This document shows positions 50,601-56,759 of a stretch of 64,000 nucleotides of DNA, one piece after another. How positions within the stretch are numbered: the first letter of the stretch is position 1; each line of letters opens with the position of its first letter. Below the pieces are notes generated by a model, which worked only from the letters and a program-made list of their open reading frames with translations, did no database searches and was not told the origin of the DNA. The position numbers were made by a program, and so were the translations under genes. Where the stretch lies: NCBI RefSeq assembly GCF_945859685.1, contig NC_079147.1, forward strand, positions 263,986,572-264,050,571. The letters run 5' to 3'. This stretch comes from Eupeodes corollae (lineage: Eukaryota > Arthropoda > Insecta > Diptera > Syrphidae).

Positions 50601-51906
50601 AAAAAAACTTCATAAACCCACCCTTTTCAACATTTTATGGACCCTTTTACTTACGACACGAAGATGAGGGAACTTTCACCGTCTTTATGGTGATATTTTT
50701 TCTATTTGATTTCAAAAATGGACTTAAAATGTTAGTTCTGAGGAAGGAATTGTTTTTAAATTTAATTTTGTTATATTTATGTAGTTCTTTGTTTTTAATT
50801 AAGATTACGACATTTCGAACTATTTGTGTTATTTTATGATTACGATTTAATTGTTTTACTTACCTTAATATTTTAATTTTATAGTTATTTAAAAAAAAAG
50901 GTTATAAGTAAATTTTCTATCTTTTGACAATTTAAATAAATCTTAACTAAATTCAGTGTGTAAAATTGCATTTATATATAAATAAGAAAAACAATCATGC
51001 ACTTTCAAAAATATGTCCTAAAGTTTTAAATTCATGCAATATAAATGATTGTATTCATATAAAATATAATTTAGAACATGTAGGTATGAACATATCTCAA
51101 ACACCTTTCATTCACAAAGCACACAATTCTAAATCAAAAAATAGTAATAAAATAAGTTCAAATAAAAATTCAACATGAAAACATTTATTTTAAAATACAG
51201 AGAGAAATAAATTCAAAAACATACTCATACAAAAACGTGATTTGGAAATAAAATGAAACAAAAAAAGGTGGAGGGGGTGTTTTTTATATATATTTTTATC
51301 CTTATATTGATTAAAAAACTGAACTGAATTTAAACAAAAAAAAGTGTAATCTCTCTAAAAAAAAAAAACAAAACAACAAATTTAGAGAGAGGAGATAGAA
51401 AAGAGGGTGATAAAATATTAAACAAAAGCGACCCCGACCTGAATGATATCGCTTCTCGTTGTGGGTAACTCTTCGTTGTGTCCTTCGTGTTCGATTCTGA
51501 TGATGTCCACCACCACCGCCGCCTCCACTACTGCCCCCTCCTCCTCCTTCTCTGCTACCACTATTTCCACCACCCCCTCCTCCACCACCGCCACCACCGC
51601 TTCCGGAATGATGATGGGACGATGAGGATTTGTGGTGTGAACTAGAATGTCGATGGTGGGACGATGGCAGCGACGGAACTTCAGTCACATAGCTGTATCC
51701 TTCGCTGGATATTTGCACTCCACCATTGCCACTGCCATTATTTCCGGTCTGTTGTTGCAGATGTTGATCCTTCAGATTGTAGTAGGGAGGCATATTAACT
51801 ACTCCAACTACACCTCCTCCACCACCGCCACCACCACCTCCGCCTCCACCAACGCCGCCATTATTACTGCTTCCATTACCGGCATTATTAGCACCACCAC
51901 CGCCAC
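2510..51906 (-). CDS. Dip2: Dip2, disco-interacting protein 2 (5' end outside window)
   Basis: Spliced minus-strand gene. Exons: 51906-51439 and 30287-29559 (both optional), then 24528-24400, 20404-20205, 20137-20044, 16476-15924, 15861-15524, 15457-14153, 9497-9337, 9270-9189, 4668-4564, 4487-4118, 4049-3389, 3319-2886, 2820-2672 and 2613-2510. From 24528 onward these give one open frame of about 1561 codons plus stop, with GT/AG borders and matching phases throughout. Conserved family peptides include GPASVMVGNLV, PPHPQNL, LDPYCGLGF, STSFGCRVNPA, YVVGALDE and the C-terminus DPIYVAYNM. The family carries two tandem adenylate-forming domains related to fatty acyl-AMP ligases and an N-terminal DMAP1-binding domain. 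It is linked to neuronal morphology in flies and to diacylglycerol balance in fungi and animals. The DMAP1-binding exon was not found, so the gene should extend past 64000. Confidence 0.95.
2672..2820 (-). CDS. Dip2: Dip2 exon, C-terminal subdomain of adenylate domain 2
   Basis: Encodes AVFTWTNLLVVVVELDG and VLEEHQLIVGVVVVVDP, strongly conserved in DIP2. Acceptor cttgcag; donor gttagc, a slightly weaker form of GTAAGT. The exon starts in phase 2, finishing the split Cys codon begun at 2886, and ends in phase 1. Confidence 0.95.
2886..3319 (-). CDS. Dip2: Dip2 exon with Ser-rich insert
   Basis: Starts VQSPHSANGYFTIYGDE and runs through ARTGYLGFLRRTEC, then a Ser/Gln/Asn-rich stretch (about 3160-3000) and YVVGALDEVITLRGMNYHP. 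The flanking parts are conserved adenylate-domain sequence. The insert, with DSDTESLHSMSQ, is absent from vertebrate DIP2 as I know it and is probably a surface loop. Donor gtaaga; the exon ends in phase 2. Confidence 0.93.
3389..4049 (-). CDS. Dip2: Dip2 exon, core of adenylate domain 2
   Basis: 661 nt encoding LDPYCGLGFAMWTLISVYSG, YRVRDTFCSYGVIELCTK, VRTCVVVAEERPR, STSFGCRVNPAIC and HLGEIW. These are diagnostic DIP2 blocks in the second adenylate-forming domain. Donor gtatgc. The following 69-nt intron ends with an in-frame TAG that would stop a read-through product. Confidence 0.96.
4118..4487 (-). CDS. Dip2: Dip2 exon, N-terminal part of adenylate domain 2
   Basis: Encodes LIFPPGLDLICAFYGCLYLG, VPITIRPPHPQNLITTLPTV and LKSREAAASIDPKSWP, then AYLDFSVSTCGRLSGVIIT. 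The last stretch sits where the AMP-binding phosphate loop is expected, but it lacks the usual SGSTGxPKG pattern, as is typical for this family's second domain. Donor gttggc is weak, but the phase fits exon 4049-3389. Confidence 0.94.
4564..4668 (-). CDS. Dip2: Dip2 small exon
   Basis: Encodes TCSELHKRAEKIAALLQERG and IEPGDHV, the start of the second adenylate domain. Acceptor cttccttag, donor gtaagt. It starts and ends in phase 1, and 4.5 kb of intron separates it from exon 9270-9189. Confidence 0.94.
5740..6750 (-). mobile_element. hAT transposon remnant (C-terminal transposase)
   Basis: Minus-strand frames broken by shifts encode IIHLKHIYGANFEAELPLLS, then IPNVCVALRVFSTIPVTVA, then RKLNFDAIISCFAVQKA. 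This order matches the hAT dimerisation domain of ZMYM1-like transposases, whose usual form contains TIPVTVASAERSFS. Here the AERSFS core is degraded. About 500 nt downstream, 5745-5815 is GC-rich and has the gcctaggg / gggcggcaa words seen at ends of hAT elements of this type. The boundary calls are approximate and the element is dead. Confidence 0.65.
7737..8815 (-). pseudogene. Decayed non-LTR retrotransposon (RT then RNase H)
   Basis: On the minus strand 8715-8590 reads APQGAVLSPILLLLVVNEI followed by KVIAYANEFVIMASGKF. These are the QG-x-LSP block and the AYADD block of a LINE reverse transcriptase, with ADD changed to ANE. Downstream, 8054-7830 encodes YCSVFQAEELQI and IVLLIDSQAAIKA, the RNase H segment of R1/Loa/Outcast-type LINEs. 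The order is correct for one element. Frameshifts and the lost catalytic aspartates make it a pseudogene. Confidence 0.7.
9189..9270 (-). CDS. Dip2: Dip2 small exon
   Basis: Encodes HQLITGVLRWRANSAPDHVLYTLLNSK, matching the family block around WRAQTTPDHILYTLLN. Acceptor ttgtatag, donor gtaaga. It starts in phase 0 and ends in phase 1. The 66-nt upstream intron ends in an in-frame TAG. Confidence 0.94.
9337..9497 (-). CDS. Dip2: Dip2 exon between the two adenylate domains
   Basis: Begins with a Thr/Ser-rich linker (QPTTTSSSLSGCGITDTSV), then GPASVMVGNLVQGNRLA and GRDVGLSED. GPASVMVGNLV is a DIP2 signature and links domain 1 to domain 2. Acceptor aataaaacag has almost no pyrimidine tract; donor is gtattg. 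Confidence 0.93.
9498..14152. other. Dip2 intron, AT-rich, one LINE remnant
   Basis: 4.7-kb intron. Bases 9498-12300 are extremely AT-rich with homopolymer runs and a short TA repeat at about 9818-9841. I see no gene. The LINE remnant at 12340-13250 is the only recognisable insertion. Confidence 0.7.
12340..13250 (+). pseudogene. Decayed non-LTR retrotransposon RT
   Basis: Plus-strand frames read DIEGAFINVDTSAITPTL, then RIIKSKLGNSSAERFVSKGT, then DDVAISVSGKHLNTLKELL, the order found in R1/Loa/Outcast-type LINE reverse transcriptases. The PQGG-LSPLLW block expected between KGT and DDVAI is missing, so a small internal deletion is likely. Later text near 12760-13080 still resembles the KYLGL region but has many stops. 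Confidence 0.65.
14153..15457 (-). CDS. Dip2: Dip2 large exon, adenylate domain 1
   Basis: 1305 nt starting VTVTRQAMMNHCRALTMAC. It includes VCVLDFKREVGLWHAVLTS, LRMLLVADGANPWSLSSCDQ, ICPCASSSEVFTVSLRRPG, RSGLLGFLGPGGLVFVCGSR, GRKHNADDIIATVLAVEPM, YRGRIAVFSIKVLRDERVC and LPKTPLGGIHLCEARRRFLE. It ends MCPHTCVTNLPKPREIHQ. This is the C-terminal core of the first adenylate-forming domain. Base composition is near 50% GC, in sharp contrast to the introns. Plus-strand frames here are shadows. Donor gtacgt, phase 1. Confidence 0.97.
15524..15861 (-). CDS. Dip2: Dip2 exon, N-terminal part of adenylate domain 1
   Basis: Encodes FITAWYGCMFRGLVPLPIEL, GFLLSSCGISVALTSEACLK, GEIAKLKGWPRLHWFVTE and AYVEYTSDKEGSVMG. 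The last block lies at the phosphate-binding loop position. The family form departs from SGSTGxPKG, as here. The exon ends inside Gly codon GG|GA, and the 66-nt intron after it is a multiple of three with no stop. Confidence 0.96.
15924..16476 (-). CDS. Dip2: Dip2 exon leading into adenylate domain 1
   Basis: Starts VAPDITQFNNTRRGADRVTR, continues KVSAKIQQLLNTLKRPKRRP and LPEFYEDNDIELEI, then PNAPKPEGSTMSSVQGE, LEAALQRFG and LKPGDRVALVYPNSDP. KIQQLLNTLKRPKRRPLPEF is a DIP2 hallmark. Acceptor ctctttcag, donor gtaagc. The first two bases need a single base from the upstream exon, which decides the donor at 20044. Confidence 0.95.
16880..18300 (-). pseudogene. Decayed Jockey-like LINE
   Basis: Minus strand. 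Near 18000 it encodes WFTKECQKQVMENLSTK-like text from the segment between endonuclease and RT. At 17240-16890 it encodes MTFSRKRSALFPHTY, ITDLGFICDKELNFRSHIHH, ITKANFSLNLIKIW and VQRRFLHFGLRNLPW in shifted frames. This is the post-RT block common in Jockey-clade LINEs (DLGV-D-L-F-HI...KAN..LGFI-R). The central RT motifs were not found, so an internal deletion or heavy decay is likely. Confidence 0.65.
19080..19740 (+). pseudogene. Decayed LINE reverse transcriptase 3' part
   Basis: Plus strand reads LIYAVDLVLLAGSA (YADDLVLLA block with D changed to V), then a shifted KWNLTVNLNK and KAIVFRKETG. Further on, CFLCNTRERENLTH and a shifted NILNGIDWLKLAQFIKL fit the C-terminal zinc-knuckle region of such LINEs. 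There are several stops and frameshifts. Confidence 0.6.
20044..20137 (-). CDS. Dip2: Dip2 exon, linker
   Basis: Encodes PHSDTSSAGSPPAVHRKNNY and DFTDISDFQRP. Acceptor ttatttttag. Two donors are possible: GTGAGT after 20044, or GTAACA after 20016. Only the first leaves one base (T), which with the AT of exon 16476 makes a Tyr codon and keeps the frame into VAPDIT. I therefore end the exon at 20044. Confidence 0.85.
20205..20404 (-). CDS. Dip2: Dip2 exon, acidic/Gly linker
   Basis: Encodes DTTTDDESIPEERISTPDR, EYNYPRDHINNS, KPPIRDSSVGGGGGGHKN and DRRPQQNLPPP. It joins in phase 1 to HDDT of exon 24528-24400. Acceptor aaaataaag is purine-rich and weak; donor gtaaga is good. It ends in phase 0. 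The segment is predicted to be disordered. Confidence 0.9.
21284..21560 (+). mobile_element. Possible 5' fragment of a mariner-type element
   Basis: The word gggtgtttcaagataaac at 21284 could be a terminal repeat. At 21374 an ATG opens MEDYTRTQSVLIVFKNNTG, similar to the N-termini of the mariner copies at 38904 (MESYTIQQ) and 43726. The frame stops soon after. No right end was found. Confidence 0.35.
22760..23658. repeat. Segment bounded by identical 22-bp direct repeats
   Basis: Bases 22760-22781 and 23637-23658 are identical 22-mers (ttaccatg...attaatg). The 0.85 kb between them is richer in GC and CpG than the intron. It contains TATATAAA at 22953-22960 (plus) and several gtgtcggtgtg-like words at 22998-23120. 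Open frames on both strands (plus 23220-23525; minus 23160-22726) match nothing I recognise. It may be an unidentified insertion. Confidence 0.4.
24400..24528 (-). CDS. Dip2: Dip2 exon, shared splice target of the alternative exons
   Basis: Encodes VRQEAVQQALAALKNRPKP, SLPMPSKRSSVLNRSPDR and DHDDT. The family equivalent in vertebrates reads EAVQAALAKHK...PMPTKRRS. It begins AA, needing one base; both upstream exons end in a single G, giving Glu. Acceptor atccgacag, donor gtgagg, phase 1 on both sides. Confidence 0.93.
26277..26383. repeat. Two tandem copies of a 53-54-bp unit
   Basis: The unit beginning cacc(t/c)tga(g/a)atctccgg and ending gttgtgac(c/g)tat occurs at 26277-26329 and 26330-26383, with four substitutions and one extra G. 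It is a local duplication in the Dip2 intron. Confidence 0.85.
27607..27708. repeat. Perfect tandem duplication of 51 bp
   Basis: Bases 27607-27657 and 27658-27708 are identical (starting ccaacttagtatcat). No differences were seen, so the duplication is recent or still length-variable. 51 is a multiple of three, but no real gene covers it. Confidence 0.9.
29559..30287 (-). CDS. Dip2: Dip2 optional exon B (Ser/Asn/Gly/Gln-rich linker)
   Basis: 729 nt open throughout. It begins GPITSNVKRSGVDLSSQLAA and LSAEIAAKSNFKGCRPYNK, then long Ser, Gln, Asn and Gly runs, and ends RPSRRLGRHESRYTS with one spare G before donor gtaaac. The acceptor is probably aactccag at 30288-30290, which has a weak pyrimidine tract. 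There is no in-frame ATG near the start, so it is an internal exon. Both ends are phase 1, so it can be skipped or included without breaking frame. The end peptide resembles that of exon A (51906-51439). Confidence 0.82.
32560..34080 (+). pseudogene. Decayed LINE reverse transcriptase
   Basis: Plus-strand frames read IPGEDGISLYNSVFQKF, a shifted KKGDSNDVANKRGNFI and LKSIVKAFQDRNKDM, FFVDFKAAFDLVNR, then VAFINDMDKYMPGGIRIANC and LLILSETSENVQLKI. These fit RT blocks (PG-DGI, KGD..D..NYRGI, VDFKAAFD, FINDM, LYADDLVLL with the ADD lost). Text to about 34080 still resembles the C-terminal part. Many stops are present. Confidence 0.7.
33430..33480 (+). repeat. Short dispersed repeat, copy 1
   Basis: The text gggtggcgcaacagtccgtt followed by gaagactagggccttgtgac resembles aggtggagcaaaagtccata...gaactagggtctagtgac at 37556-37600. 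The same word sits inside the LINE remnant here, so either it is a separate insertion or a decayed part of that element. The family was not identified. Confidence 0.4.
36851..37000 (+). promoter_or_regulatory. TATA-like word and GTC/GTT-rich tract (speculative promoter or enhancer)
   Basis: TATATAAAG lies at 36857-36865 on the plus strand, with cattcac words 20-26 bp downstream. A gagagagagagc tract (GAGA-like) lies upstream near 36750. From 36885 to 36990 the sequence is mostly tcgtcgtc/tcatcg triplets, unusual in this AT-rich intron. A regulatory site within Dip2 is possible, but no transcript start is shown. Confidence 0.25.
38280..38620. repeat. 30-bp direct repeats straddling the pogo left end
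   Basis: Bases 38280-38309 and 38591-38620 share a 30-mer (starting actgtgaccgttctg) with one difference. The second copy is inside the pogo-like element and the first is outside. They are 311 bp apart. Confidence 0.85.
38469..40523 (+). mobile_element. pogo/Tigger-like DNA transposon, interrupted
   Basis: The left end is TA then cagtcaattccctctaagtc (38469). The right end, read on the minus strand, is cagtcgactttctctaagtc (from 40523). CAGT termini and TA target are typical of pogo; the right flank is now TG. Plus-strand coding remains: MARRNLNTLDIVTKIRSIER near 38658 (CENP-B-type HTH), ADILRISLV-like then ASDGWLIIFKTRR near 40026, FKPKDVFNVNET near 40170 (first catalytic Asp region), and GMHSKERVSCLLGSNMTS near 40210. 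All are broken by shifts. A mariner occupies about 38830-39850. Confidence 0.8.
38830..39850 (+). mobile_element. Mariner-type transposon nested in the pogo element
   Basis: Plus-strand transposase remains: MESYTIQQHV at 38904, a shifted IQLAH/FNLANF region, then RGPNFGRKIIFSDKAYFWMN and GFVHKQRF near 39330-39405. This is the IIFSDEAHFWLNGFVNKQ block with Glu lost. Near 39590 a shifted DILHEQFEGKVISRSGDV matches the block before the third catalytic residue. It is related to the better bounded copy at 43622-44774. Ends are estimated from where pogo homology stops and resumes. Confidence 0.7.
40524..43600. other. AT-rich intronic DNA, nothing recognised
   Basis: No domain, long inverted repeat or clear transposon end was found. 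The frame at 41251-41478 (minus) and that at 42918-43166 (plus) are short and have no family resemblance. Confidence 0.55.
43622..44774 (+). mobile_element. Mariner/Tc1-type transposon with TIRs and TA duplication
   Basis: Element of 1153 bp. The left end acgggtttttcaatagcgac and, on the opposite strand, the right end tcgggttttacaataagagc form imperfect terminal inverted repeats of about 30 bp. They are flanked by TA at 43620-43621 and 44775-44776. A transposase starts near ATG 43726 (MMERYTSKQ) and ends at TAA 44665. Readable blocks are VEIIKIYYQNSESV, RKIIFSDEAHF (first catalytic Asp), MWFQKDGTTMHTANV (second Asp) and SRNGLVAWPTRSCDLTPLDY (third). Stops and frameshifts break it, so it cannot encode a full protein. 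Confidence 0.88.
46840..47968 (+). pseudogene. Jockey-like LINE, RT and C-terminal part
   Basis: Plus strand. VDCVFSDFSKAFDKL (46866) has a following stop. Then NSGVPQGSHLGPILFVLFIN and VLIYADDIKVF (47030-47140) keep both key RT blocks, including the YADD aspartates. After two shifts, 47351-47968 is open: DFKLTFNEHINFIVKKANRV, LGFIKRFGRDF, LLFVSLVRKILEYACTVWSP and KRFLRVCLRSLPW. This is the best preserved LINE in the window, 5' truncated as is usual for target-primed insertions. Confidence 0.8.
49740..50560 (+). mobile_element. Decayed mariner-superfamily transposase
   Basis: Plus-strand frames read KARSGRPRQGRMPAVIKAVR (49853), KMLTVEQKYNRQNARIYAHS (50048), then SLWIFQQDSALDHKAITTQ (50301, second catalytic Asp block), then KPHRNIESLKADFVK, LEVVRAAMDEWPDLLRKCFK and GHFEQ. 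The order fits an IS630/Tc1/mariner transposase, but of another family than the copy at 43622. The segment between second and third catalytic residues is shortened. No terminal repeats were identified. Confidence 0.7.
51439..51906 (-). CDS. Dip2: Dip2 optional exon A (Gly/His/Ser-rich linker)
   Basis: Open from 51906, encoding Gly/Asn-rich text, then MPPYYNLKDQHLQQQ (ATG at 51793), SYVTEVPSLPSSHHRHSSS, and runs of His, Ser and Gly. It ends NRTRRTQRRVTHNEKRYHS plus one G before donor gtcggg. The end peptide matches the family block preceding VRQEAVQQ. The candidate acceptor is cataaataaag at 51907-51908, purine-rich. An in-frame stop lies a little upstream, so either an acceptor near 51907 is used or ATG 51793 starts a short isoform. 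With that acceptor both ends are phase 1. The donor is weak at positions 3-6. Confidence 0.72.
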
Positions 51907-53934
51907 CTTTATTTATGATTTTTTTTTTTGTTTCAAGGATTTTTAGAAATACATGTTACACAATGTTAGTTTGTTAAAATACTGTTAATGAATTAGGACA
52001 TAATACATACACAAGTTCCATGCAAACATTCAGACACACGCTCAGATTAACATTAAAGAGGCTTTAGTCAATTTTGACACGTTCCCCAAATAACATAGAA
52101 GCAGTACACAACACACACAAAGAGCCAGCGACATCTACCTGCCAAAGTAATTTTTGTGAATGAATAGATGGATGGATGGATGTTCCCAAGTAGGTACTTC
52201 CGGTTTCCAAAACGAAAACAAAACCAGAAGGACCCTCCTTCTTCTGAAGTCGGATGGAAAGGTTCAAAACACCAGCTTATGGTAATGAATAAGGACACAC
52301 GGCTCTGATGAGAGATAGAAAGCCAACAAGGATGTCCTATTTCTATTTTTAGGAGAAATATACCTACGTAAATATGTTAGAGTCAAAAGTAATTTCAATC
52401 AAAATGACATCCTCGACGAGAGTAGCTTAACTTGATGTGTCACTCAAAATGACGTAACAAGTACACCGACCGACCGACGACGTACGAGTAGGGGAAGGCT
52501 TTATAGAGTCATATAAAACGTAGAAGGTAGGTAAAAGTATGTATATACAAATCGAGGCGGGTTATCCTTTAAGAAAAAAAAAGAGAAGGATGGAGGGGAA
52601 GGCAAAAAGGAAATACAACCTCTGACACAAGATACGAGTATTTCTAGAAGTATAAATGAGGAAAGACAGAAGCTTAATGGGTGTGAACAATAATTCTTGA
52701 GTTTGTTTTAAGCAACACATGCGGGTTTAATGACATTTTGTCGTGTGCTTAACTTTTTTCAAAAGGACTCTTCTCAAATTTTCCTTTTCTCGTATGTATT
52801 TATATGAAGTGAAGGTATGTAATGTTAGTTACCGTAACCATCATCACGGTGTGACCTGTATTTCTTTTTTTTTTATATCAATTGACATGTCAGTTTAGTA
52901 CAGAAAAACAAGCACAAGGACGAAAAGGTAGGTAGGTTCAACGATTACGAGCTACGACGACGACGATGTGTGGGTTTCTCCTTTATGGTCATTTTGTTCC
53001 TCTCAAAGTGAAAGTGTGTGTAGAAAGTTTTTCTATAATTAATTTTTTCTTTTAATTTGAAGGACTAAATTAGGTGATTGCTGACACGTTTAATATGACT
53101 AAAGCTGTCTTGAGAATTATTATATGACATGAATTTGCTTAAGGTAGGTATGTTAAAATTAAATTATGAAATTTTTAAACTTAATTGAAATTTAAGGTGA
53201 TTTTTTGTGAGAAAGGATTTGAGATGTTTTGGGTAGAAATGAGATTTTTTGTTTTAAATTTAAAAACTTTAACGATTGAAAAATTAGGGTAGATTCTGTT
53301 TTGAATATTAGATATATTTTATATTTTTATATACTTAGTTAAAACGGAAAACAACAAAATTTTGTCTATGTTTCAAAAGTGATCGTATTGAAATGTTAAA
53401 TAAGTTCTTAGTTTTCAATGCTTTCTGAAAAATATATTTTTAATACTTAATTTTACAGGTATACCTTTAGAAAAGAGTTAAAAATATTCTCTTTGTGTAG
53501 AAATATTGGATACACAATTTGAGTACCTAATGTTTATAGTCTCACAACTTTTCTTTTTTTTTCATGGGACTAATTTTGTAAAATTGTTTTTAGATTTTCG
53601 ATGAAAGATAATTTATTTGGCACTTTTGAAAACGTTCAAATTCAATTTTAATCTTGAATAACTTTTAAATTTAAAGCTCTATGAAAAATCAGGAATAACA
53701 TTTAAGTAGAGTTTTCAATTAGATACAAAACTATATCAGTTTTAATAAGGACAAAAGTTTCTAGAAAATGTTTTCATAAAAATCCTGTGAATATTGGAAA
53801 AAAAAATTTAGTTCGGGATTATTTCAAGGGTTCGAAATATAACTCAGTATATTTTACTATAACGAAAATTATGGCCGTTTTTCCAATTGAAAATAATATA
53901 CACAAATTGTAAGTAAAACGCAAACTGTTTGTTT

Positions 53935-53966
53935 GTTTGTTTGTTTGTTTGCTTGCTTGTCTGTTC
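53935..53966. repeat. (GTTT)n microsatellite
   Basis: About six gttt units followed by gcttgcttgtct variants. It is a simple repeat of no clear function. Confidence 0.85.
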
Positions 53967-54228
53967 TTTACGCCGCAAAGGATCAATATAATGACATGAT
54001 TTCTTATGTGAAGGTAGTTCCGAGGCTGGAGAGTGTTTTAAGGTACTTTTTAGAGTGTTAAAATATAAAAATAATAGTTAAATGTTCAATAGATTCTTTT
54101 CGTTAAGAACACTAGTAGCACAACATTATGTGCTGGCTGTCTTTGTATATATTATTGTTGCCTATCATTAGGCGCTTCTTATGATGACATAAGACATAAA
54201 CTATGGTAAAGCACTTTTTAAAATAGTA

Positions 54229-54276
54229 GACAATAACAGAAGATTTTTGTGTGTGACAATAACAGAAGATTTTTGT
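54229..54276. repeat. Tandem duplication of a 22-bp word
   Basis: A 22-mer starting gacaataacagaag occurs at 54229-54250 and 54255-54276, separated by gtgt. The copies are identical. Confidence 0.85.
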
Positions 54277-55274
54277 ACAGAGTAATTCTGAACTTATTGG
54301 AAGTGTTAAGCTTGATTTATAAAATAACATACATAGATGACGATTTTGTTTTGAAAATAAATTCAAACAAATTTTATGTAGTAGCAGGATATATGAAGGT
54401 AGTATTTATCTATAGACACTGTCATGGATTCAGAAAAAAAAACATCATACTCGGAAGAGTTTCTTAACTCACTTGAATTAAGGCGTACTGGTAATGCTTA
54501 TGCGAAATTAAGATCCCTCTCGATTATGTACATAACGTTACAAGATTTCGTGTCACACAACTTAGCGAGAACATTATCTTAACTATCCTAACTGCCAACA
54601 TTGAAAAATGTAACAGTTTTATTATTTCTTAAATTCCAATAGTTTCTACAGATTTACCATTATCCAATTCAAAAGGCTTCAATTCCCCATTAAATTAAGT
54701 TTCATTATGACAATTAATAAGACGCACTTTAACAATAGACAACGTTACTTCTGTTTCGTTTTTCGATTTTTTGCCAAAGTTACAGCTTTCGAAAAAGTTG
54801 AGAAACTGAAGAAATAGTATGTCTTTAATTTGTAGGTGAATCCTGTTTGTTTAGATGGTACAATTACTGCGCAAGATTTCATTAAAATTAAAACTACTCA
54901 TCGGTACAAAACTAAACCATTAACCCGTACACTGTGGCGTATGAGTAACCTTTTAACTTTAACCTCAATAAGTTCAATATTTTTTGTTGATAGGCAGACA
55001 CTCAAAGGGTATTACTGCCCTTATTTTGCAGAGACACATGGTGAGCACAGGGAAAGGCAGAAAGATTTTGATAGGAAGTCGCAGTGCACATTAGTTTCGA
55101 ATTCCTGAATTTCGCATTACAGTTTAACTGTTTAAGGGGAGGAATGCAGCTGGCTACTTCCCTAGAGCGTAAACCGTTAAAACGAAGGTAAAAATAGGTT
55201 AGACAAGAAACCCTACGACGATGTTCAAGCAAACTAAATGAACTTATGATATTATCACCAATCAATTTAAATGA

Positions 55275-56290
55275 TCAACGTTCGACACTATCTAAAAAGC
55301 TTACGAGCACCAGCCCAGAGAAGATGAGATACTCAAGCTTTGAACGAATGTAAGTCTTGTAGATAAATGTAAGATTAGAAGGGAAGATGAAGTATTTGCA
55401 TCGCCTAAGAAACCCAAACAACTTTATGGAATTTTTGGCGATATCGTTCCACAAGAGGTGATTGTTGATACACATACGGATAATATCAAGATGTTCGGTC
55501 TTATTGAAGCAAGTATACCATCGATGAACGATGGCAAAGATACAAGACAGCATTGAGTTATCGCAGCATTAAATTAGAAGAGGTTTTTTATATCCCATTG
55601 AACAATGCTGTTTAGGTCGGAGTTTAATGAGCTTATCACAATTTGTACTTGCAGTTTCACATCCGAAGAAGAGGGTTGTCGTTTAAAAACGAATATGAAA
55701 AGCTAAGAGTACTATCGTCAGCGAAACAATGCATTAGATTAGGGGTTGAAGACAGGAGATCAATAATAAAAATGAGAAACAGTGCTGAAGATAGAATGGA
55801 GCCCTGAGGCGCACCAGCATTTTATTTTGTGTTTTTCAAGCTTAAACATATTCATTACTACTTCTGTTGAATGATCCGAAAGGTAATCACTAATCTAACG
55901 AAGGAAATATTCGTGGAAACTAAAAGCACGTATTTTCGATAAGAAATCCTGATGTCAAACCCTATCAAATGCTTTCAAAATATCAATTGCGATAATCTTA
56001 CTTTCTCCAAAACGATAAAAAGATTTGCTCCACTGTTCTTGCCCATTGCTACAAAAGCTGTATTGCCGTTCATTAAGAAATTTTTATTCCTCAAACTGAT
56101 AATTATTCGGCGTTGACATGACCTTGAAAAGGAGGAACGTTAGTGTTTTCAGTCGATAATTTGAAGGAGATAAAGATTCTCCTTTTTTTGGGATGGGCTG
56201 TTTTCTCTACTCTTAATACTCTACTCGGAATATGATAGATATAAAAGCTTAAGCAATGGTTTTGCTAGCGTAGAAGAACCCCGCTTCAGC
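55275..56290 (-). pseudogene. Non-LTR retrotransposon RT fragment with intact FADD
   Basis: Minus strand, in order: ESKIIAIDILKAFDRV (about 55960, followed by a stop where W is expected), GAPQGSILSSALFLIFIIDL (about 55810) and MHCFADDSTLSFSYSF (about 55725). Then VCINNHLLWNDIAKN, IKLFGFLRRCKYF and FIYKTYIRSKLEY (55480-55300). The catalytic FADD and the PQGS block are intact, but frames shift several times. A second, more decayed copy of the upstream part lies at 56760-57270. Confidence 0.72.
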
Positions 56291-56759
56291 GACTTTATGA
56301 ATGTTGAGATTTGTTAAAACTCTCGCCATAGTTCGAGTCCAAACATTCTAACTGCCTTTGCCACATTGCAGTATTTTTTGTCGTAATTTTTGGCCATGCA
56401 AAAATTTGGTCCTTCGAATATGGAATAAGATATGAAAGAAGATTTATTAAGGAAATAATTTTAAGTACTTTTTAAGTAAAAATAAAAAAAAAGATATTGG
56501 TATTATTTTTTTTAATTTTCTAATGAATAAAAAAATAAATCAAATTAAATTGAAGTTGAATAGATAGGGCCGAAAGGTATTAGAATTAAGTATTATTGTT
56601 TAACTTATGTCCGTATGGGACCAGTAAGTTAGTTGTAAGTTATGCATATTTAGGCTAGCTTTATGAATTTTTGTCTAGCTTTGAGATAGTTTTAAGAAAT
56701 AATGAATATAAATGGATAAAAAAAAATAAAAAAATAGATCATTTATAAAAACAAGAAAG

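Larger units (their letters stand above)
30288..51438. other. 21-kb Dip2 intron rich in dead transposons
   Basis: Between the two optional exons. Recognised insertions: LINE 32560-34080, pogo with nested mariner 38469-40523, mariner 43622-44774, LINE 46840-47968, mariner-type 49740-50560. The stretches 30288-32560, 34080-36600, 37200-38280, 40524-43600, 44800-46800, 48000-49700 and 50560-51400 show AT-rich sequence with no supported gene. Frames such as 42918-43166, 46471-46683 and 50966-51178 (plus) have no recognisable domain. Confidence 0.7.

Noticed and set aside
51443..51946. Plus-strand Thr/Ala/Ser-rich frames
   Set aside because: Antisense readings of the Gly/His repeats in Dip2 exon A.
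54836..55108. Plus-strand frame of 90 codons
   Set aside because: Charged but featureless; no homologous block seen and it runs towards an opposite-strand LINE fragment.
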